Shown: piece after piece, positions 40,835 to 49,994 of the stretch
Position numbering within the stretch: position 1 is the stretch's first letter
Layout: every line of letters begins with the position of its first letter
Assembly (NCBI GenBank): GCA_964354655.1
Contig: CAYHAL010000007.1
Coordinates: 1-53,374 of the forward strand
Direction: 5' to 3'
Length of the DNA stretch: 53,374 nt
Origin: E44-bin46 sp964354655
Lineage (GTDB): Bacteria > Chloroflexota > Dehalococcoidia > Dehalococcoidales > E44-bin46
The notes under the pieces: model-generated
What the model saw: the letters and a program-made list of their open reading frames with translations, nothing else
What the model was told of the DNA's origin: nothing
Databases searched by the model: none
Program-made: the position numbers and the translations under genes

Positions 40835-42358
40835 ATGCTTTGGCAAAAAGTAATAACCGATGACCTAGACGCTTTGCTTGACATTTTGCCCGCCGATATT
40901 CGTCAGTCATTATGTCAACGAAGCGACAACAGTGAACTGCTAGAAGTAGTCCTAGACCTAGGTCGCTCCCCTGAAGCCCGCTTTCCCCAGCGAGAGGTAG
41001 TCCTCAGCCCCCAAGAAGTCAGTGAACAGGACATTGACTACGTGGTCTCTCGCATCGGTAGCTTCGGAGATGATAATCGGGCTGGGATTGAGCGCACTTT
41101 ACATCGCATCTCAGCTATCCGCAACCGAAAGGGGCAAATTGTCGGGCTTACCTGCCGTGTGGGCCGGGCTATATTTGGTACTATAAAAATTATTGAAGAC
41201 CTTGTCCAATCGGGCAAGAGCATCTTGTTGCTCGGTCGTCCCGGGGTGGGCAAAACCACCATGCTACGCGAGGTAGCCCGAGTACTAGCCGATGACTTTA
41301 ATAAACGGGTTATCATTGTTGACACCTCAAATGAAATTGCCGGCGACGGTGATATTCCCCACCCAGCTATCGGACACGCCCGGCGGATGCAGGTAACCAC
41401 CCCCACCAAGCAGCATGCAGTAATGATTGAGGCTGTAGAAAACCACATGCCAGAGGTAATTGTTATTGATGAGATGGGTACCGAGCTTGAGGCTCAGGCG
41501 GCTCGAACCATTGCCGAGCGCGGGGTTCAGCTAATCGGCACCGCTCACGGTAACACGCTGGAAAACCTGATAATGAACCCCACCCTATCTGACCTCATTG
41601 GCGGTATCCAGAGCGTAACTCTGGGTGACGAAGAAGCCAAGCGGAGAGGCACCCAGAAGTCTATACTGGAACGCAAGGCACCGCCTACCTTTGACATTGT
41701 GGTGGAAATCCAGGAGTGGGACAAGGTAGCTATTCGCCCTGATGTTGGCCAAGCGGTTGACGCTATCCTACGTGGTCAACCTATGACTACTGAAATTCGT
41801 TGGCTGGGTGAGAACGGCGAGGTCAGGATAGAAAAGGAGAAGCCAGTTATTACCACCAAAAAAGCAACCAAACGTCAGCAGTTAGTCAAAGGAGGCAAAG
41901 TACCCAAGCTTTACTTCTTCGGCATAAATCGGGGACGACTGGAGCAGATGGCAAGAGAGAGGCAATTAACTCTGGATATAGTCAACAATCTAAATGATGC
42001 CAGCCTGTTTGTCACCTCCAAAAGCTACTATCGGCGAAAGCCACAAAAGGTCAGGGAAGCCGAAGCCGCCAACCTGCCTATCTATGCCCTAAGAAGCAAC
42101 GCGCCACATCAAATCAAACAGCTACTGAGCGAACTCTACCCCTTAGAAAGCGTAGATAAGACGAGTCCGCTTAAGCTTGCCCTCAGCGAGGCAGAAGAAG
42201 CCGTTGCCAGGGTCAAGGAGGGTCAAGGAGCGGTAGAGCTCAGCCCCCAGAGCGCCTATATTCGGCGCCTTCAGCACCTGATAGCCGAGCGAAATAACCT
42301 ATCCTCACAAAGCACAGGCAAAGAACCCGATAGACGGGTGAGAATTTTTAAGGATTAA
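40835..42358 (+). CDS. AAA ATPase with R3H domain (SpoIIIAA/Ycf45-like)
   Basis: A 507-aa protein. The first 340 residues form a RecA/AAA-type ATPase like SpoIIIAA and chloroplast Ycf45, with Walker A 'GRPGVGKTT' (about residue 132), Walker B 'VIVIDEMGT' and a 'GTAHG' sensor. The C-terminal part ends in an R3H single-stranded nucleic-acid-binding domain (Ala-Pro-His-x-Ile...Arg-x-x-Gln-His-x-x-Ala). The target is unknown; nucleic acid remodelling is likely. It follows pdxS by 15 bases. Repeat copy 2 begins right after its stop. Confidence 0.9.
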   Translation: MLWQKVITDDLDALLDILPADIRQSLCQRSDNSELLEVVLDLGRSPEARFPQREVVLSPQEVSEQDIDYVVSRIGSFGDDNRAGIERTLHRISAIRNRKGQIVGLTCRVGRAIFGTIKIIEDLVQSGKSILLLGRPGVGKTTMLREVARVLADDFNKRVIIVDTSNEIAGDGDIPHPAIGHARRMQVTTPTKQHAVMIEAVENHMPEVIVIDEMGTELEAQAARTIAERGVQLIGTAHGNTLENLIMNPTLSDLIGGIQSVTLGDEEAKRRGTQKSILERKAPPTFDIVVEIQEWDKVAIRPDVGQAVDAILRGQPMTTEIRWLGENGEVRIEKEKPVITTKKATKRQQLVKGGKVPKLYFFGINRGRLEQMARERQLTLDIVNNLNDASLFVTSKSYYRRKPQKVREAEAANLPIYALRSNAPHQIKQLLSELYPLESVDKTSPLKLALSEAEEAVARVKEGQGAVELSPQSAYIRRLQHLIAERNNLSSQSTGKEPDRRVRIFKD

Positions 42359-42360
42359 AA

Positions 42361-42489
42361 GGGGCGAAGCCCCAAGAAAATAATCTTTCTAAAGAGTAAT
42401 AAATGGGTGTTTAAGAGGGGCTGACGCCCCTCTTAAGAAATTTCCCTCCCTCTCCCCTTTACAAGGGGAGAGGGATAAAGGGTGAGGGG
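42361..42489 (+). repeat. MITE-like palindromic repeat, copy 2
   Basis: Central hairpin 42411-42436 (TTAAGAGGGGC / GCCCCTCTTAA, loop altered to TGAC region), second hairpin 42448-42474, and tail ATAAAGGGTGAGGGG. A detached GGGGCGAAGCCCC hairpin at 42361-42373 opens it. The tail lies 12 bases before the tmk ATG and can act as its ribosome-binding site. Confidence 0.88.
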
Positions 42490-42500
42490 TTAGTAAAATC

Positions 42501-43127
42501 ATGGCTCTATTTATCACCTTTGAGGGGGGAGAGGGGTGTGGTAAGAGTGTTCAAAGCAAGGCACTATATAGAAGGCTATCCGAGTTAGCCATCCCTGTAA
42601 TTCTAACCCACGAACCCGGTGGCACACCCCTGGGTAAGAAGCTGGCTCGCTGGCTGAAGTGGGCGCAGGATACCGATGTATCACCGCTGGCTGAGCTACT
42701 ACTGTTTAATACCTCCCGTGCCCAATTGGTCAATGAGGTCATCCGCCCCAATCTGGAAAAGGGGAAGGTGGTTATTTGCGACCGCTATGCTGACTCCACC
42801 ACTGCTTATCAAAGCTACGGGCGGGGACTGGATTTAGAAATGGTCAAGGCGATTAATAATGCCGCTACCCAGGGGTTAAGCCCCAACCTGACAGTTCTTC
42901 TAGATATACCGGCTGAGGAAGGGCTTGCCCGCAAAAAGACTAAAAGACCAGACCGCTTTGAGCAGGAGGATATAGCCTTTCACCGCAGAGTTAGGGAGGG
43001 CTATCTTGAGCTAGCAAGAAATGAGCCTGAGCGCTGGTTGGTGGTGGATGCCAGCCAGTCTAAAAGGAAAATAGCCGAGATTGTGTGGCAAAGGGTGAGC
43101 AAACTGCTTTCAAAAGAGGTAAATTAA
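42501..43127 (+). CDS. tmk: Thymidylate kinase
   Basis: A 208-aa kinase converting dTMP to dTDP. P-loop 'EGGEGCGKSVQSK', 'HEPGGT', the 'CDRYADSTTAYQ' DR(Y/H) motif and LID 'RPDRFE' are present. The usual Thr after the P-loop Lys is Ser. The GGTGAGGGG that precedes the ATG comes from the repeat element. It begins the tmk-mnmA-rnhB run. Confidence 0.96.
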   Translation: MALFITFEGGEGCGKSVQSKALYRRLSELAIPVILTHEPGGTPLGKKLARWLKWAQDTDVSPLAELLLFNTSRAQLVNEVIRPNLEKGKVVICDRYADSTTAYQSYGRGLDLEMVKAINNAATQGLSPNLTVLLDIPAEEGLARKKTKRPDRFEQEDIAFHRRVREGYLELARNEPERWLVVDASQSKRKIAEIVWQRVSKLLSKEVN

Positions 43128-43131
43128 AAAT

Positions 43132-44169
43132 ATGCCCAAAGAGCGGGTTGTTGTGGCTATGAGTGGCGGGGTGGACTCCTCACTAGCCGCCGCTTTGTTA
43201 AAAGACGCCGGCTATGAGGTTAGCGGCGCCTACATGCGGCTATGGGCAAACCCTAACCATGATATCTCAGATTTAGAGCATACCTGCCAGCTTCTAAACA
43301 TCCCCCTTCATAAGCTCAACTTTGAGACCGAGTTCAAAAACATCGTTATTGATTACTTCTGCCGTGAGTATAGTTTGGGGCGGACACCAAACCCCTGCAT
43401 TGCCTGTAATCAGCATATCAAATTTGGACTCCTCCTCAATAAAGCATTAGAAACGGGGGCAGACTACTTAGCCACCGGTCACTATGCCAGAATTGAACGC
43501 TCTCCGAATAGCTATAGCTTACTGAAGGCAGTTGACACAACTAAAGACCAGTCCTATTTCCTCTACACCCTAGGGCAAAGGGAGCTTCAACATTTGATGC
43601 TGCCTTTAGGTAACCTCAGCAAAGCCGAGGTGAGGAGACTAGCTGCTGAACGGGGCTTACCCACCAGTAGCCGACGCGACAGCCAAGACGTCTGCTTTAT
43701 CCCTGATAATGACTATCGGTCATTTATCGCCAAACATATCCCCGTCAAAGCTGGAGACATCGTTGACACCGAGGGCAGGGCTTTAGGTAAGCACACTGGT
43801 TTAGCCCAATATACTGTGGGGCAAAGGCAGGGCTTAGGGCTTGCCTCAAATGAGCGCCTATATGTGCTCAGGTTTGATGTCGCCAATAATAGATTAGTGG
43901 TAGGTACTAAAGACCAGCTTTTAAATAATCGACTCTCTGCCACTAATCTAAGCTGGGTATCAGGCAACGCCCCCCAGGAGCCAATCGATATAACAGCTAA
44001 AATTCGCTATAAATCACCTGAGGCTGCGGCAAAACTATTCATTCGCGATGGGAGAGCTGAGGTGCAGTTTGTGAAACCCCAGCGGGCAATTACCCCAGGT
44101 CAAGCCGTAGTCTTCTATCAGGGCGACGCTGTCCTGGGTGGGGGAATGATAGAAAATGTTGATAAATAA
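43132..44169 (+). CDS. mnmA: tRNA-specific 2-thiouridylase MnmA
   Basis: A 345-aa enzyme that adds sulfur to U34 of Lys, Glu and Gln tRNAs. The PP-loop 'SGGVDSSLAA' starts the ATP pyrophosphatase domain. The two active-site cysteines are in 'NPCIACN' and 'DVCFIP'. 'LATGHYARI' and 'KDQSYFLY' are typical, and the C-terminal beta-barrel is complete. Gap to tmk is four bases, and the 3' end overlaps rnhB by 14 bases. Confidence 0.97.
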   Translation: MPKERVVVAMSGGVDSSLAAALLKDAGYEVSGAYMRLWANPNHDISDLEHTCQLLNIPLHKLNFETEFKNIVIDYFCREYSLGRTPNPCIACNQHIKFGLLLNKALETGADYLATGHYARIERSPNSYSLLKAVDTTKDQSYFLYTLGQRELQHLMLPLGNLSKAEVRRLAAERGLPTSSRRDSQDVCFIPDNDYRSFIAKHIPVKAGDIVDTEGRALGKHTGLAQYTVGQRQGLGLASNERLYVLRFDVANNRLVVGTKDQLLNNRLSATNLSWVSGNAPQEPIDITAKIRYKSPEAAAKLFIRDGRAEVQFVKPQRAITPGQAVVFYQGDAVLGGGMIENVDK

Positions 44170-44812
44170 TCTTCAGAAACCATCTTTCGCTGAAGAAAAA
44201 AGCCTTGAGGCGCAAGGTTACCGCCGTATCGCTGGCATTGATGAAGTTGGGCGGGGTGCCTTGGCTGGTCCAGTAGTCGCCGCCGCCGTCATCTTGCCTT
44301 GCGGTATAGATGCCCCCTGGCTTGACCAGGTAAGAGACAGCAAGCTGCTGAGCCCAAACAAGCGTGAACTCCTGTTTCATAAAATCCATCAAATAGCCAT
44401 CTCAATAGGCATTAGCCTGGCTCCGCCTGAGGTAATAGATACCCAGGGGATAGTTAAGGCAACACGACTGGCTATGAAATTGGCTATTGAGCAGCTTTCG
44501 CCACCGCCCGAGTCTCTCCTTATAGACTATATGCGTCTTCCCGAGGTGCCACTACCTCAAAAGGGGATAACCAACGGTGACAAATTATGCTTCTCGATTG
44601 CCTGTGCTTCCATCATCGCCAAGGTGGCTCGAGACCATCTGATGATTGGGCTTGACAGAGTTTACCCCGGCTATGGGTTAGCCCAACACAAAGGCTATGG
44701 CACCGAGAAGCACCTCTCCTGCCTCCGCCAACTGGGACCGTCTCCTATACATCGCCAATCCTTCAAACCAGTCAGGGATATAATTAAGGCATTTAGCAAC
44801 CTATCCCCCTGA
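44156..44812 (+). CDS. rnhB: Ribonuclease HII
   Basis: A 218-aa nuclease that removes misinserted ribonucleotides and RNA from RNA-DNA hybrids. 'AGIDEVGRGALAGPVV' carries the first Asp and Glu; 'DSKLLSPNKRE', 'LIDYMRLP' and 'ASIIAKVARDHLM' give the remaining catalytic acids. The start overlaps mnmA by 14 bases. The last codons and stop (CTATCCCCCTGA) run into repeat copy 3, so the insertion appears to have set the present C-terminus. Confidence 0.96.
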   Translation: MLINNLQKPSFAEEKSLEAQGYRRIAGIDEVGRGALAGPVVAAAVILPCGIDAPWLDQVRDSKLLSPNKRELLFHKIHQIAISIGISLAPPEVIDTQGIVKATRLAMKLAIEQLSPPPESLLIDYMRLPEVPLPQKGITNGDKLCFSIACASIIAKVARDHLMIGLDRVYPGYGLAQHKGYGTEKHLSCLRQLGPSPIHRQSFKPVRDIIKAFSNLSP

Positions 44813-44940
44813 CCCCCTTCCCTTAATAAGGGAAGGGGGAGTGTAGGTAAGAGAGGGGCGAAGCCCCTCTCTAAAATCTCTTCCCCCTCATGCAAAGAAT
44901 ACATCTCCATATTAAGGAGAGGGGGATAAAGGGGGTGAGG
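44808..44940 (+). repeat. MITE-like palindromic repeat, copy 3 (full form)
   Basis: Left arm CCTGACCCCCTTCCC with its hairpin, a central AGAGAGGGGC-GAA-GCCCCTCTCT palindrome, and right arm GGGGGTGAGG. The right hairpin is split by about 15 extra bases near 44890-44904, themselves partly palindromic (ATGCA...TACAT). It lies between rnhB and yraN. Confidence 0.9.
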
Positions 44941-44972
44941 TTGATAAAATAATTTATAATCCGCCAAGAGAA

Positions 44973-45338
44973 ATGAAGCGCAGAGATACCGGTATTCTGG
45001 GTGAAAAACTAGCCAAGGATTTCCTTAAAAAGCGCGGCTACCATATCCTAGAAACTAACTACCGCTGTCCTCAAGGAGAAATTGATATTGTCGCCAAGCA
45101 TAAAGACTGGCTGGTCTTTATTGAAGTAAGAGCCAAAAAGAGCCTAGAATTCGGCAGCCCTGAAGAGTCGATCACCCCGGTCAAGAAAGAAAGGATGAGG
45201 GCTACGGCTGCCCACTACCAGCAGACTCACCGTAAATTACCTCCACAATGGCGCATTGATGTTGTGGCAATAGAACTAGACCAAAGTGGGAAGCCGTCAC
45301 GAATTGAACTCGTTGAAAATGCGGTAAGTGAAGCTTGA
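44973..45338 (+). CDS. yraN: UPF0102 (YraN) endonuclease-like protein
   Basis: A 121-aa protein of the YraN/UPF0102 family, with a restriction-endonuclease-like fold related to archaeal Holliday junction resolvases. 'GEKLAKDFLKKRGY', 'NYRCPQGEIDIVA' (with the Glu-x-Asp acid pair) and 'FIEVRAK' (the E-x-K catalytic motif) are conserved. Biological role unknown, and it is almost always next to rnhB as here. The ATG is about 30 bases after repeat copy 3. Confidence 0.95.
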   Translation: MKRRDTGILGEKLAKDFLKKRGYHILETNYRCPQGEIDIVAKHKDWLVFIEVRAKKSLEFGSPEESITPVKKERMRATAAHYQQTHRKLPPQWRIDVVAIELDQSGKPSRIELVENAVSEA

Positions 45339-45400
45339 ACTTACCCCACTTTACCCTCCGATTTGGCTATGCTAGAATTAACTGCTAAGGAATTATAGAC

Positions 45401-46474
45401 ATGCCTTCGCCGGAAGCAATATCAGGACAAACACTACGAATAATTGATGCCAATTTGAATCGCATTGGTGAGGGGCTTCGCCTTCTTGAAGATATAGCTC
45501 GCTTACTGCTTAACGATGCCGCTCTTACTCAGCGGTTAAAAACTATGCGCCACGAGCTGGTAAAAGGCGATTGGTCGTTTAATAAACAGCTCATTCAGGC
45601 TCGAAATTCAGAGGGCGACATTGGCATTAATATTGAAGCTCCGGAACAAGAGAAGCAGAGAGAGCTACTGCTAATGGTAGTGGCTAACTCCAGAAGGGTT
45701 CAGGAGTCGCTGAGAACCATAGAGGAGCTGGCGAAGCTCCCCGACATTACACCCAAGCTAAACCCAGAGAAGTTCAAGCAAGCCCGGTTTAATCTCTATT
45801 CAATAGAGCGAAATTTGCTGTCCAAGTTGCTCCGCCAGGACAAGATAAAGCATTTACCCGGGCTTTACGCCATTATAGATACCCAAGCCCTAAAGGGACG
45901 CAGTCACCTTCAAGTAGCCAGTCAGATAATCCGTGGTGGAGCTAGGACAATTCAACTGCGTGATAAACTCCTGAATAAAAGGGAGTTGCTACCCATTGCT
46001 CAACGGCTCAAAAATTTATGTGCTGAGCACAATGTACTTTTCATCGTAAATGACTACCTTGATATTGCCCTAGCCGCTGATGCTGATGGACTGCACTTAG
46101 GGCAGAACGACCTGCCCATTAAAGCAGCCCGTAAGCTGCTACCGATAGATAAAATTCTGGGCTGCTCAACAACTACTGCAGAGCAGGCGGTTACCGCCGA
46201 AGCTGACGGGGCTGATTATATCGCTGTCGGCTCAATATACCCAACTACCTCCAAAGAAACGGCAAAGGTTATTGGCTTAGACGGGCTATGCCAAATCAGG
46301 CAGGCAGTAACCTTACCCCTGGTGGCTATCGGTGGCATTACTAAAGACAACGCTGCTGAAGTTATAGCTGCTGGGGCTTGTTCAGTAGCCGTAATTAGTG
46401 CTATATTACAAGCTAAGTCTCCAGAGGAAGCCGCCCGACAAATAGCATCTAGACTTGAGGCCCTAAATGAGTAA
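45401..46474 (+). CDS. thiE: Thiamine-phosphate synthase ThiE with N-terminal ThiD2-like domain
   Basis: A 357-aa fusion. Residues 1-145 are helical and match the extra domain (ThiD2-like) found before ThiE in cyanobacteria and some other bacteria ('NRIGEGLRLLEDIARLLL', 'MRHELVK', 'RRVQESLRTIEELAK'). Residues 150-355 are ThiE proper: 'IQLRDK', 'VNDYLDIALAADADGLHLGQ', 'AVGSIYPTTSKE' and 'IGGI'. It joins thiazole and pyrimidine phosphates into thiamine phosphate, completing the route begun by thiC and thi4 at 36-39 kb. No riboswitch is seen in front of it. It overlaps the translin gene by eight bases. Confidence 0.93.
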   Translation: MPSPEAISGQTLRIIDANLNRIGEGLRLLEDIARLLLNDAALTQRLKTMRHELVKGDWSFNKQLIQARNSEGDIGINIEAPEQEKQRELLLMVVANSRRVQESLRTIEELAKLPDITPKLNPEKFKQARFNLYSIERNLLSKLLRQDKIKHLPGLYAIIDTQALKGRSHLQVASQIIRGGARTIQLRDKLLNKRELLPIAQRLKNLCAEHNVLFIVNDYLDIALAADADGLHLGQNDLPIKAARKLLPIDKILGCSTTTAEQAVTAEADGADYIAVGSIYPTTSKETAKVIGLDGLCQIRQAVTLPLVAIGGITKDNAAEVIAAGACSVAVISAILQAKSPEEAARQIASRLEALNE

Positions 46475-47108
46475 ATTAACCGATAACCTAGATTCAATTG
46501 CTGAACGGATTCGACTGAGCTTCTCAACTAAAGATACAGCTAGAGAAAAGGTGCTGCCTCTATGTCGTGAGGTCATCCGCTACTGCAGTAACGCCATCCG
46601 TGCTGTGCACCGCCAGGAGTTTGACCAGGCTAAAGAATTGCTTCAATCAGCCCGCAACCTGCTTAACCAGATAGAGCAAATTGTCACCGATTACAGCGAG
46701 CTTCGTGCCACCGGCTTTATCAAAGATGCCCAAAAGGAGTTTGCCGAAGGAAGCATTACCCTTGCCTTAGTAACCGGCAACCAGCCCCCTACCCCTGACA
46801 AACTAGGCGTTGACTTCACCGCCTACCTCAATGGGCTGGGTGAAGCCGTAGGCGAGCTAAGGCGCTACCTCCTGGACAGCATGAGACGGGGTGACCTGTC
46901 GCGGGGCGAAGAATTATTATCAGCTATGGATGATATTTACAATATTTTAGTTACCATGGACTTCCCTGATGCTATAACCGGTGGTCTACGCCACACCACC
47001 GATATGGTTAGAGGCGTCCTAGAAAAGACGCGCAGTGACCTGACCTTAGTCATAAGGCAAAAGAACCTTGAAGAAAGGTTAGGGAAAATCGGGGACGATG
47101 TTCAGTAG
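46467..47108 (+). CDS. Translin-family protein
   Basis: A 213-aa all-helical protein of the translin family. 'REKVLPLCREVIRYCSNAIRAVHR' (helix pair), 'LRATGFIKDAQKEFAEG' and 'GDLSRGEELLSAMDDIYNILVTMDFPDAI' match the conserved translin core. Translin/TRAX oligomers bind and, through TRAX, cut small RNAs. They are common in eukaryotes and archaea and patchy in bacteria. The acidic TRAX catalytic triad is not evident. The eight-base overlap with thiE and the position before hppA show tight operon packing with no obvious functional link. Confidence 0.85.
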   Translation: MSKLTDNLDSIAERIRLSFSTKDTAREKVLPLCREVIRYCSNAIRAVHRQEFDQAKELLQSARNLLNQIEQIVTDYSELRATGFIKDAQKEFAEGSITLALVTGNQPPTPDKLGVDFTAYLNGLGEAVGELRRYLLDSMRRGDLSRGEELLSAMDDIYNILVTMDFPDAITGGLRHTTDMVRGVLEKTRSDLTLVIRQKNLEERLGKIGDDVQ

Positions 47109-47149
47109 ATTCCCGCGTTAAAATCTTCTTATCTAGAAGGGAGAGCGTT

Positions 47150-49216
47150 ATGGATTTAGCCTGGATAGGTATCATATGTGGAATCATTGGGGCATGTGTT
47201 GTTGTTTACTTTGCTAAGTACGTATTACGACAAGACCAAGGAACCGAAAAAATCAGGGAGATCTCTAAAGCAATCCAAGAAGGGGCAATGGCTTTTATCC
47301 ACCGAGAATATCGCACTGAGATTGTTGTTGTAATTGCCGTTGCCGTAGTCTTGGGTCTTCTTGGCTTTGTTAGTCCTGATTTAGGCTGGAAATCAGCGGT
47401 AGCCTTCATCGTTGGCGCTGTCTGTTCCCTAGGCGCTGGCTATATCGGTATGAACATGGCAGTTAGGTCTAATAGCCGAACTACTGCCGCCGCAGCCAAG
47501 AACCTAAATCAAGGGCTACGTGTCTCCTTCCGAAGTGGAGCCGTAATGGGATTAACCGTGGTTAGTATTGGTGTCATTGGCATATCCATGCTTTACTTTA
47601 TCTGGCATGATAGCCCCAACTTTATTGCAATAATTGCGGCTTATGCCACCGGAGCTTCACTGGTAGCCCTTTTTGCCAGGGTAGGAGGCGGCATCTTTAC
47701 TAAAGGAGCTGATGCTGGCTCTGACCTAGTAGGTAAAGTAGAAGCTGGAATCCCTGAAGATGACCCAAGAAATGCCGCCGTCATTGCCGATTTTGTCGGT
47801 GATAATGTCGGGGATGTGTGTGGTATGGGCGCTGACCTTTTTGAATCCTATGTCGAGGCGATTATTGCCTCTATGACCCTAGCTGGCCTAGCCGTCGGCA
47901 TTGGTATAGTTACCAATACCCAGACCGCCTGGTACCTCCCGATGTTAATTGCCGCCGGTGGCATAGTTGCTTCCATAATTGGCTGCTTCCTGGTAAGAGT
48001 TGGCGAGAAACCGGATATGAGAGCCCTCCTGGGAGCATTGCGCCGGGGCACACTTAGCGCTTCAATACTAACTGCCGTGTTTGCTTTCCTGACGATATAT
48101 TTCTTAGGTGCCAGCCTAGGAATCTTCTGGGCAGTACTTGCTGGGCTGATAGCTGGCGTAATTATGGGGGAAAGCACAAACTATTTTACCTCTTATGCCT
48201 TCAAGCCAACCAGGGAAATCTCACAAGCCTCAACTATTGGCGGTGGGGCAGTTATAATTCGCGGCTTTGCTACCGGTCTCCTCAGCAGCTGGCCGCCGGT
48301 CGTCCTTATAGCTATAGCCACCGTCATCTCTTTTAAATTTGCCGGCTTTTATGGGGTAGCTATAGCGGCTACTAGTATGCTATCAACATTAGGCGTAACA
48401 TTAGCCACTGATGCCTACGGACCGGTAGCTGACAATGCCGGTGGCATCAGTACTATGGCTGGATTACCATCTGAGGTACGAGAGCGGACTGACGCTTTAG
48501 ACTCGCTAGGTAACACCACGGCAGCTACAGGTAAGGGTTTTGCTATTGGTGCGGCTGTTTTGAACGCTTTAGGACTAACCCTTTCCTATGCGGTAGCAAC
48601 AAAATTAGTAACATTCTCTGGAGGGAAAATAATAGCCGCGCCGGAGCTGAGTCTACTAAGTGCCCCGGTTATCGTAGGTGTCATTATCGGTGCTCTTATA
48701 CCGGTTCTCTTTGTTGCCATGACCATGAAATCGGTCGGTGTAACCACAGGGCTTATTGTTGATGAAGTGCGGCGGCAGTGGCGTGAGATACCAGGTCTGA
48801 GAGAAGGCAAGGCAAAAGCCGAATATAGACGGTGCGTGGATATCTGCACTAGAGCGGCACTTAAGGAGATGCTAGCTCCTTCAATCATGACCATAATTGC
48901 TCCCATAGTTGTGGGAATAGTACTGGGTAAATTTGCTCTTGGCGGCTTCCTGCTTGGCTCCCTGGCAACAGGCTTTATTCTTGCCGTCACTTTAAACAAC
49001 GCCGGGGGGGCTTGGGATAATGCTAAGAAGTGGATTGAAGCCGGGCATTTTGGCGGAAAGGGCTCAGATGCCCATAAGGCAGCAGTAATAGGTGATACCA
49101 CTGGCGACCCGATGAAGGATACTGCTGGACCATCACTCAATATTATGCTCAAGTTAATGGCGGTAATCTCACTGCTCTTGGCACCGGTTTTACTGCGGTT
49201 TCCCGGCTTTTTTTAA
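47150..49216 (+). CDS. hppA: Membrane-bound ion-pumping pyrophosphatase, K+-dependent type
   Basis: A 688-aa membrane pyrophosphatase with about 16 helices. It pumps H+ or Na+ using the energy of PPi. The substrate-site segments 'DLVGKVEAGIPEDDPRNAAVIADFVGDNVGD', here split as DLVGKVE / DDPRN / DNVGD, and the C-terminal 'NNAGGAWDNAKK' and 'DTTGDPMKDT' are conserved. 'GNTTAATGKG' has Ala where K+-independent enzymes have Lys, which predicts K+ dependence. I cannot tell Na+ from H+ transport by eye. AAGGGAGAG precedes the ATG. Thiamine and nucleotide synthesis upstream release PPi, which it could reuse. Confidence 0.95.
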   Translation: MDLAWIGIICGIIGACVVVYFAKYVLRQDQGTEKIREISKAIQEGAMAFIHREYRTEIVVVIAVAVVLGLLGFVSPDLGWKSAVAFIVGAVCSLGAGYIGMNMAVRSNSRTTAAAAKNLNQGLRVSFRSGAVMGLTVVSIGVIGISMLYFIWHDSPNFIAIIAAYATGASLVALFARVGGGIFTKGADAGSDLVGKVEAGIPEDDPRNAAVIADFVGDNVGDVCGMGADLFESYVEAIIASMTLAGLAVGIGIVTNTQTAWYLPMLIAAGGIVASIIGCFLVRVGEKPDMRALLGALRRGTLSASILTAVFAFLTIYFLGASLGIFWAVLAGLIAGVIMGESTNYFTSYAFKPTREISQASTIGGGAVIIRGFATGLLSSWPPVVLIAIATVISFKFAGFYGVAIAATSMLSTLGVTLATDAYGPVADNAGGISTMAGLPSEVRERTDALDSLGNTTAATGKGFAIGAAVLNALGLTLSYAVATKLVTFSGGKIIAAPELSLLSAPVIVGVIIGALIPVLFVAMTMKSVGVTTGLIVDEVRRQWREIPGLREGKAKAEYRRCVDICTRAALKEMLAPSIMTIIAPIVVGIVLGKFALGGFLLGSLATGFILAVTLNNAGGAWDNAKKWIEAGHFGGKGSDAHKAAVIGDTTGDPMKDTAGPSLNIMLKLMAVISLLLAPVLLRFPGFF

Positions 49217-49222
49217 AAATAG

Positions 49223-49852
49223 TTAGCTGACCAAGAAAGGATTGCCCCTCCGCTCAGCACCAATAGTAGTCCCGGGTCCGTGACCGGGGTAAACAATAGT
49301 ATCATCGGGTAGTGTCATAAGCTTGGTCTGGAGGCTATCCATTAGTTGGCTGTGGCTACCACCGGGCAAATCAGACCTACCAATACCATAATTAAACAGG
49401 GTGTCCCCGCTGAACACTATCCCCTCCCCTAGAAGACAAATACCCCCCGGGCTATGACCAGGCGTATGAAGAACCAAGAAATGCAAATCGCCAATGTCAA
49501 TGCTATCCCCGTCTTTAAGTAACCTGTCTGGGGGAGGCGGAGTCGGGTAAGAAAGACCGGGCATTAAGACACTTATTAATGAGACTCCCCGCCCAAGAGA
49601 TTGGGCATCATCAGTATGAACCGCCACCGCTGCGCCAGTGGCTTCGCCGACCTCTTTTAAGGCACCGGTATGGTCTATATGCCCGTGGGTTAACACAATT
49701 AACTTTATATCAAGTTTTAGCTCCTCAACCTTCTTCAAAATCCTCTTAGCTTCATCACCGGGGTCAATTATCATCCCCTCCTTATTAGATTGAGAGCCCA
49801 CAATATAGCAATTAGAAGCATACGGTCCGACTACTAGTTTCTCAACAATCAC
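49223..49852 (-). CDS. Metallo-beta-lactamase-fold hydrolase (glyoxalase II-like)
   Basis: A 209-aa MBL-fold enzyme. 'LTHGHIDHTG' gives the His-x-His-x-Asp-His metal motif; 'HTPGHSPGGICLL', 'FSGDTLF' and 'YPGHGPGTT' supply the other ligands. It resembles small hydroxyacylglutathione hydrolase-like proteins that act on thioesters. I choose the GTG at 49852, because AGGGGG lies seven bases before it. The longer frame from 49891 contains that site as codons. Convergent with hppA. Confidence 0.93.
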   Translation of the reverse strand: MIVEKLVVGPYASNCYIVGSQSNKEGMIIDPGDEAKRILKKVEELKLDIKLIVLTHGHIDHTGALKEVGEATGAAVAVHTDDAQSLGRGVSLISVLMPGLSYPTPPPPDRLLKDGDSIDIGDLHFLVLHTPGHSPGGICLLGEGIVFSGDTLFNYGIGRSDLPGGSHSQLMDSLQTKLMTLPDDTIVYPGHGPGTTIGAERRGNPFLVS

Positions 49853-49994
49853 TTTATACCCCCTAGTTAATATAACCTTACATTTTACCACTAACTAAAG
49901 CTAACGCCAAGAACCGCTAAAGGTTGAAGGGCTTTGCAATGCTTAGCATTTTCAGCTACAATGCTTACAAAATATAGTTTCCAAGGAGTATAGT

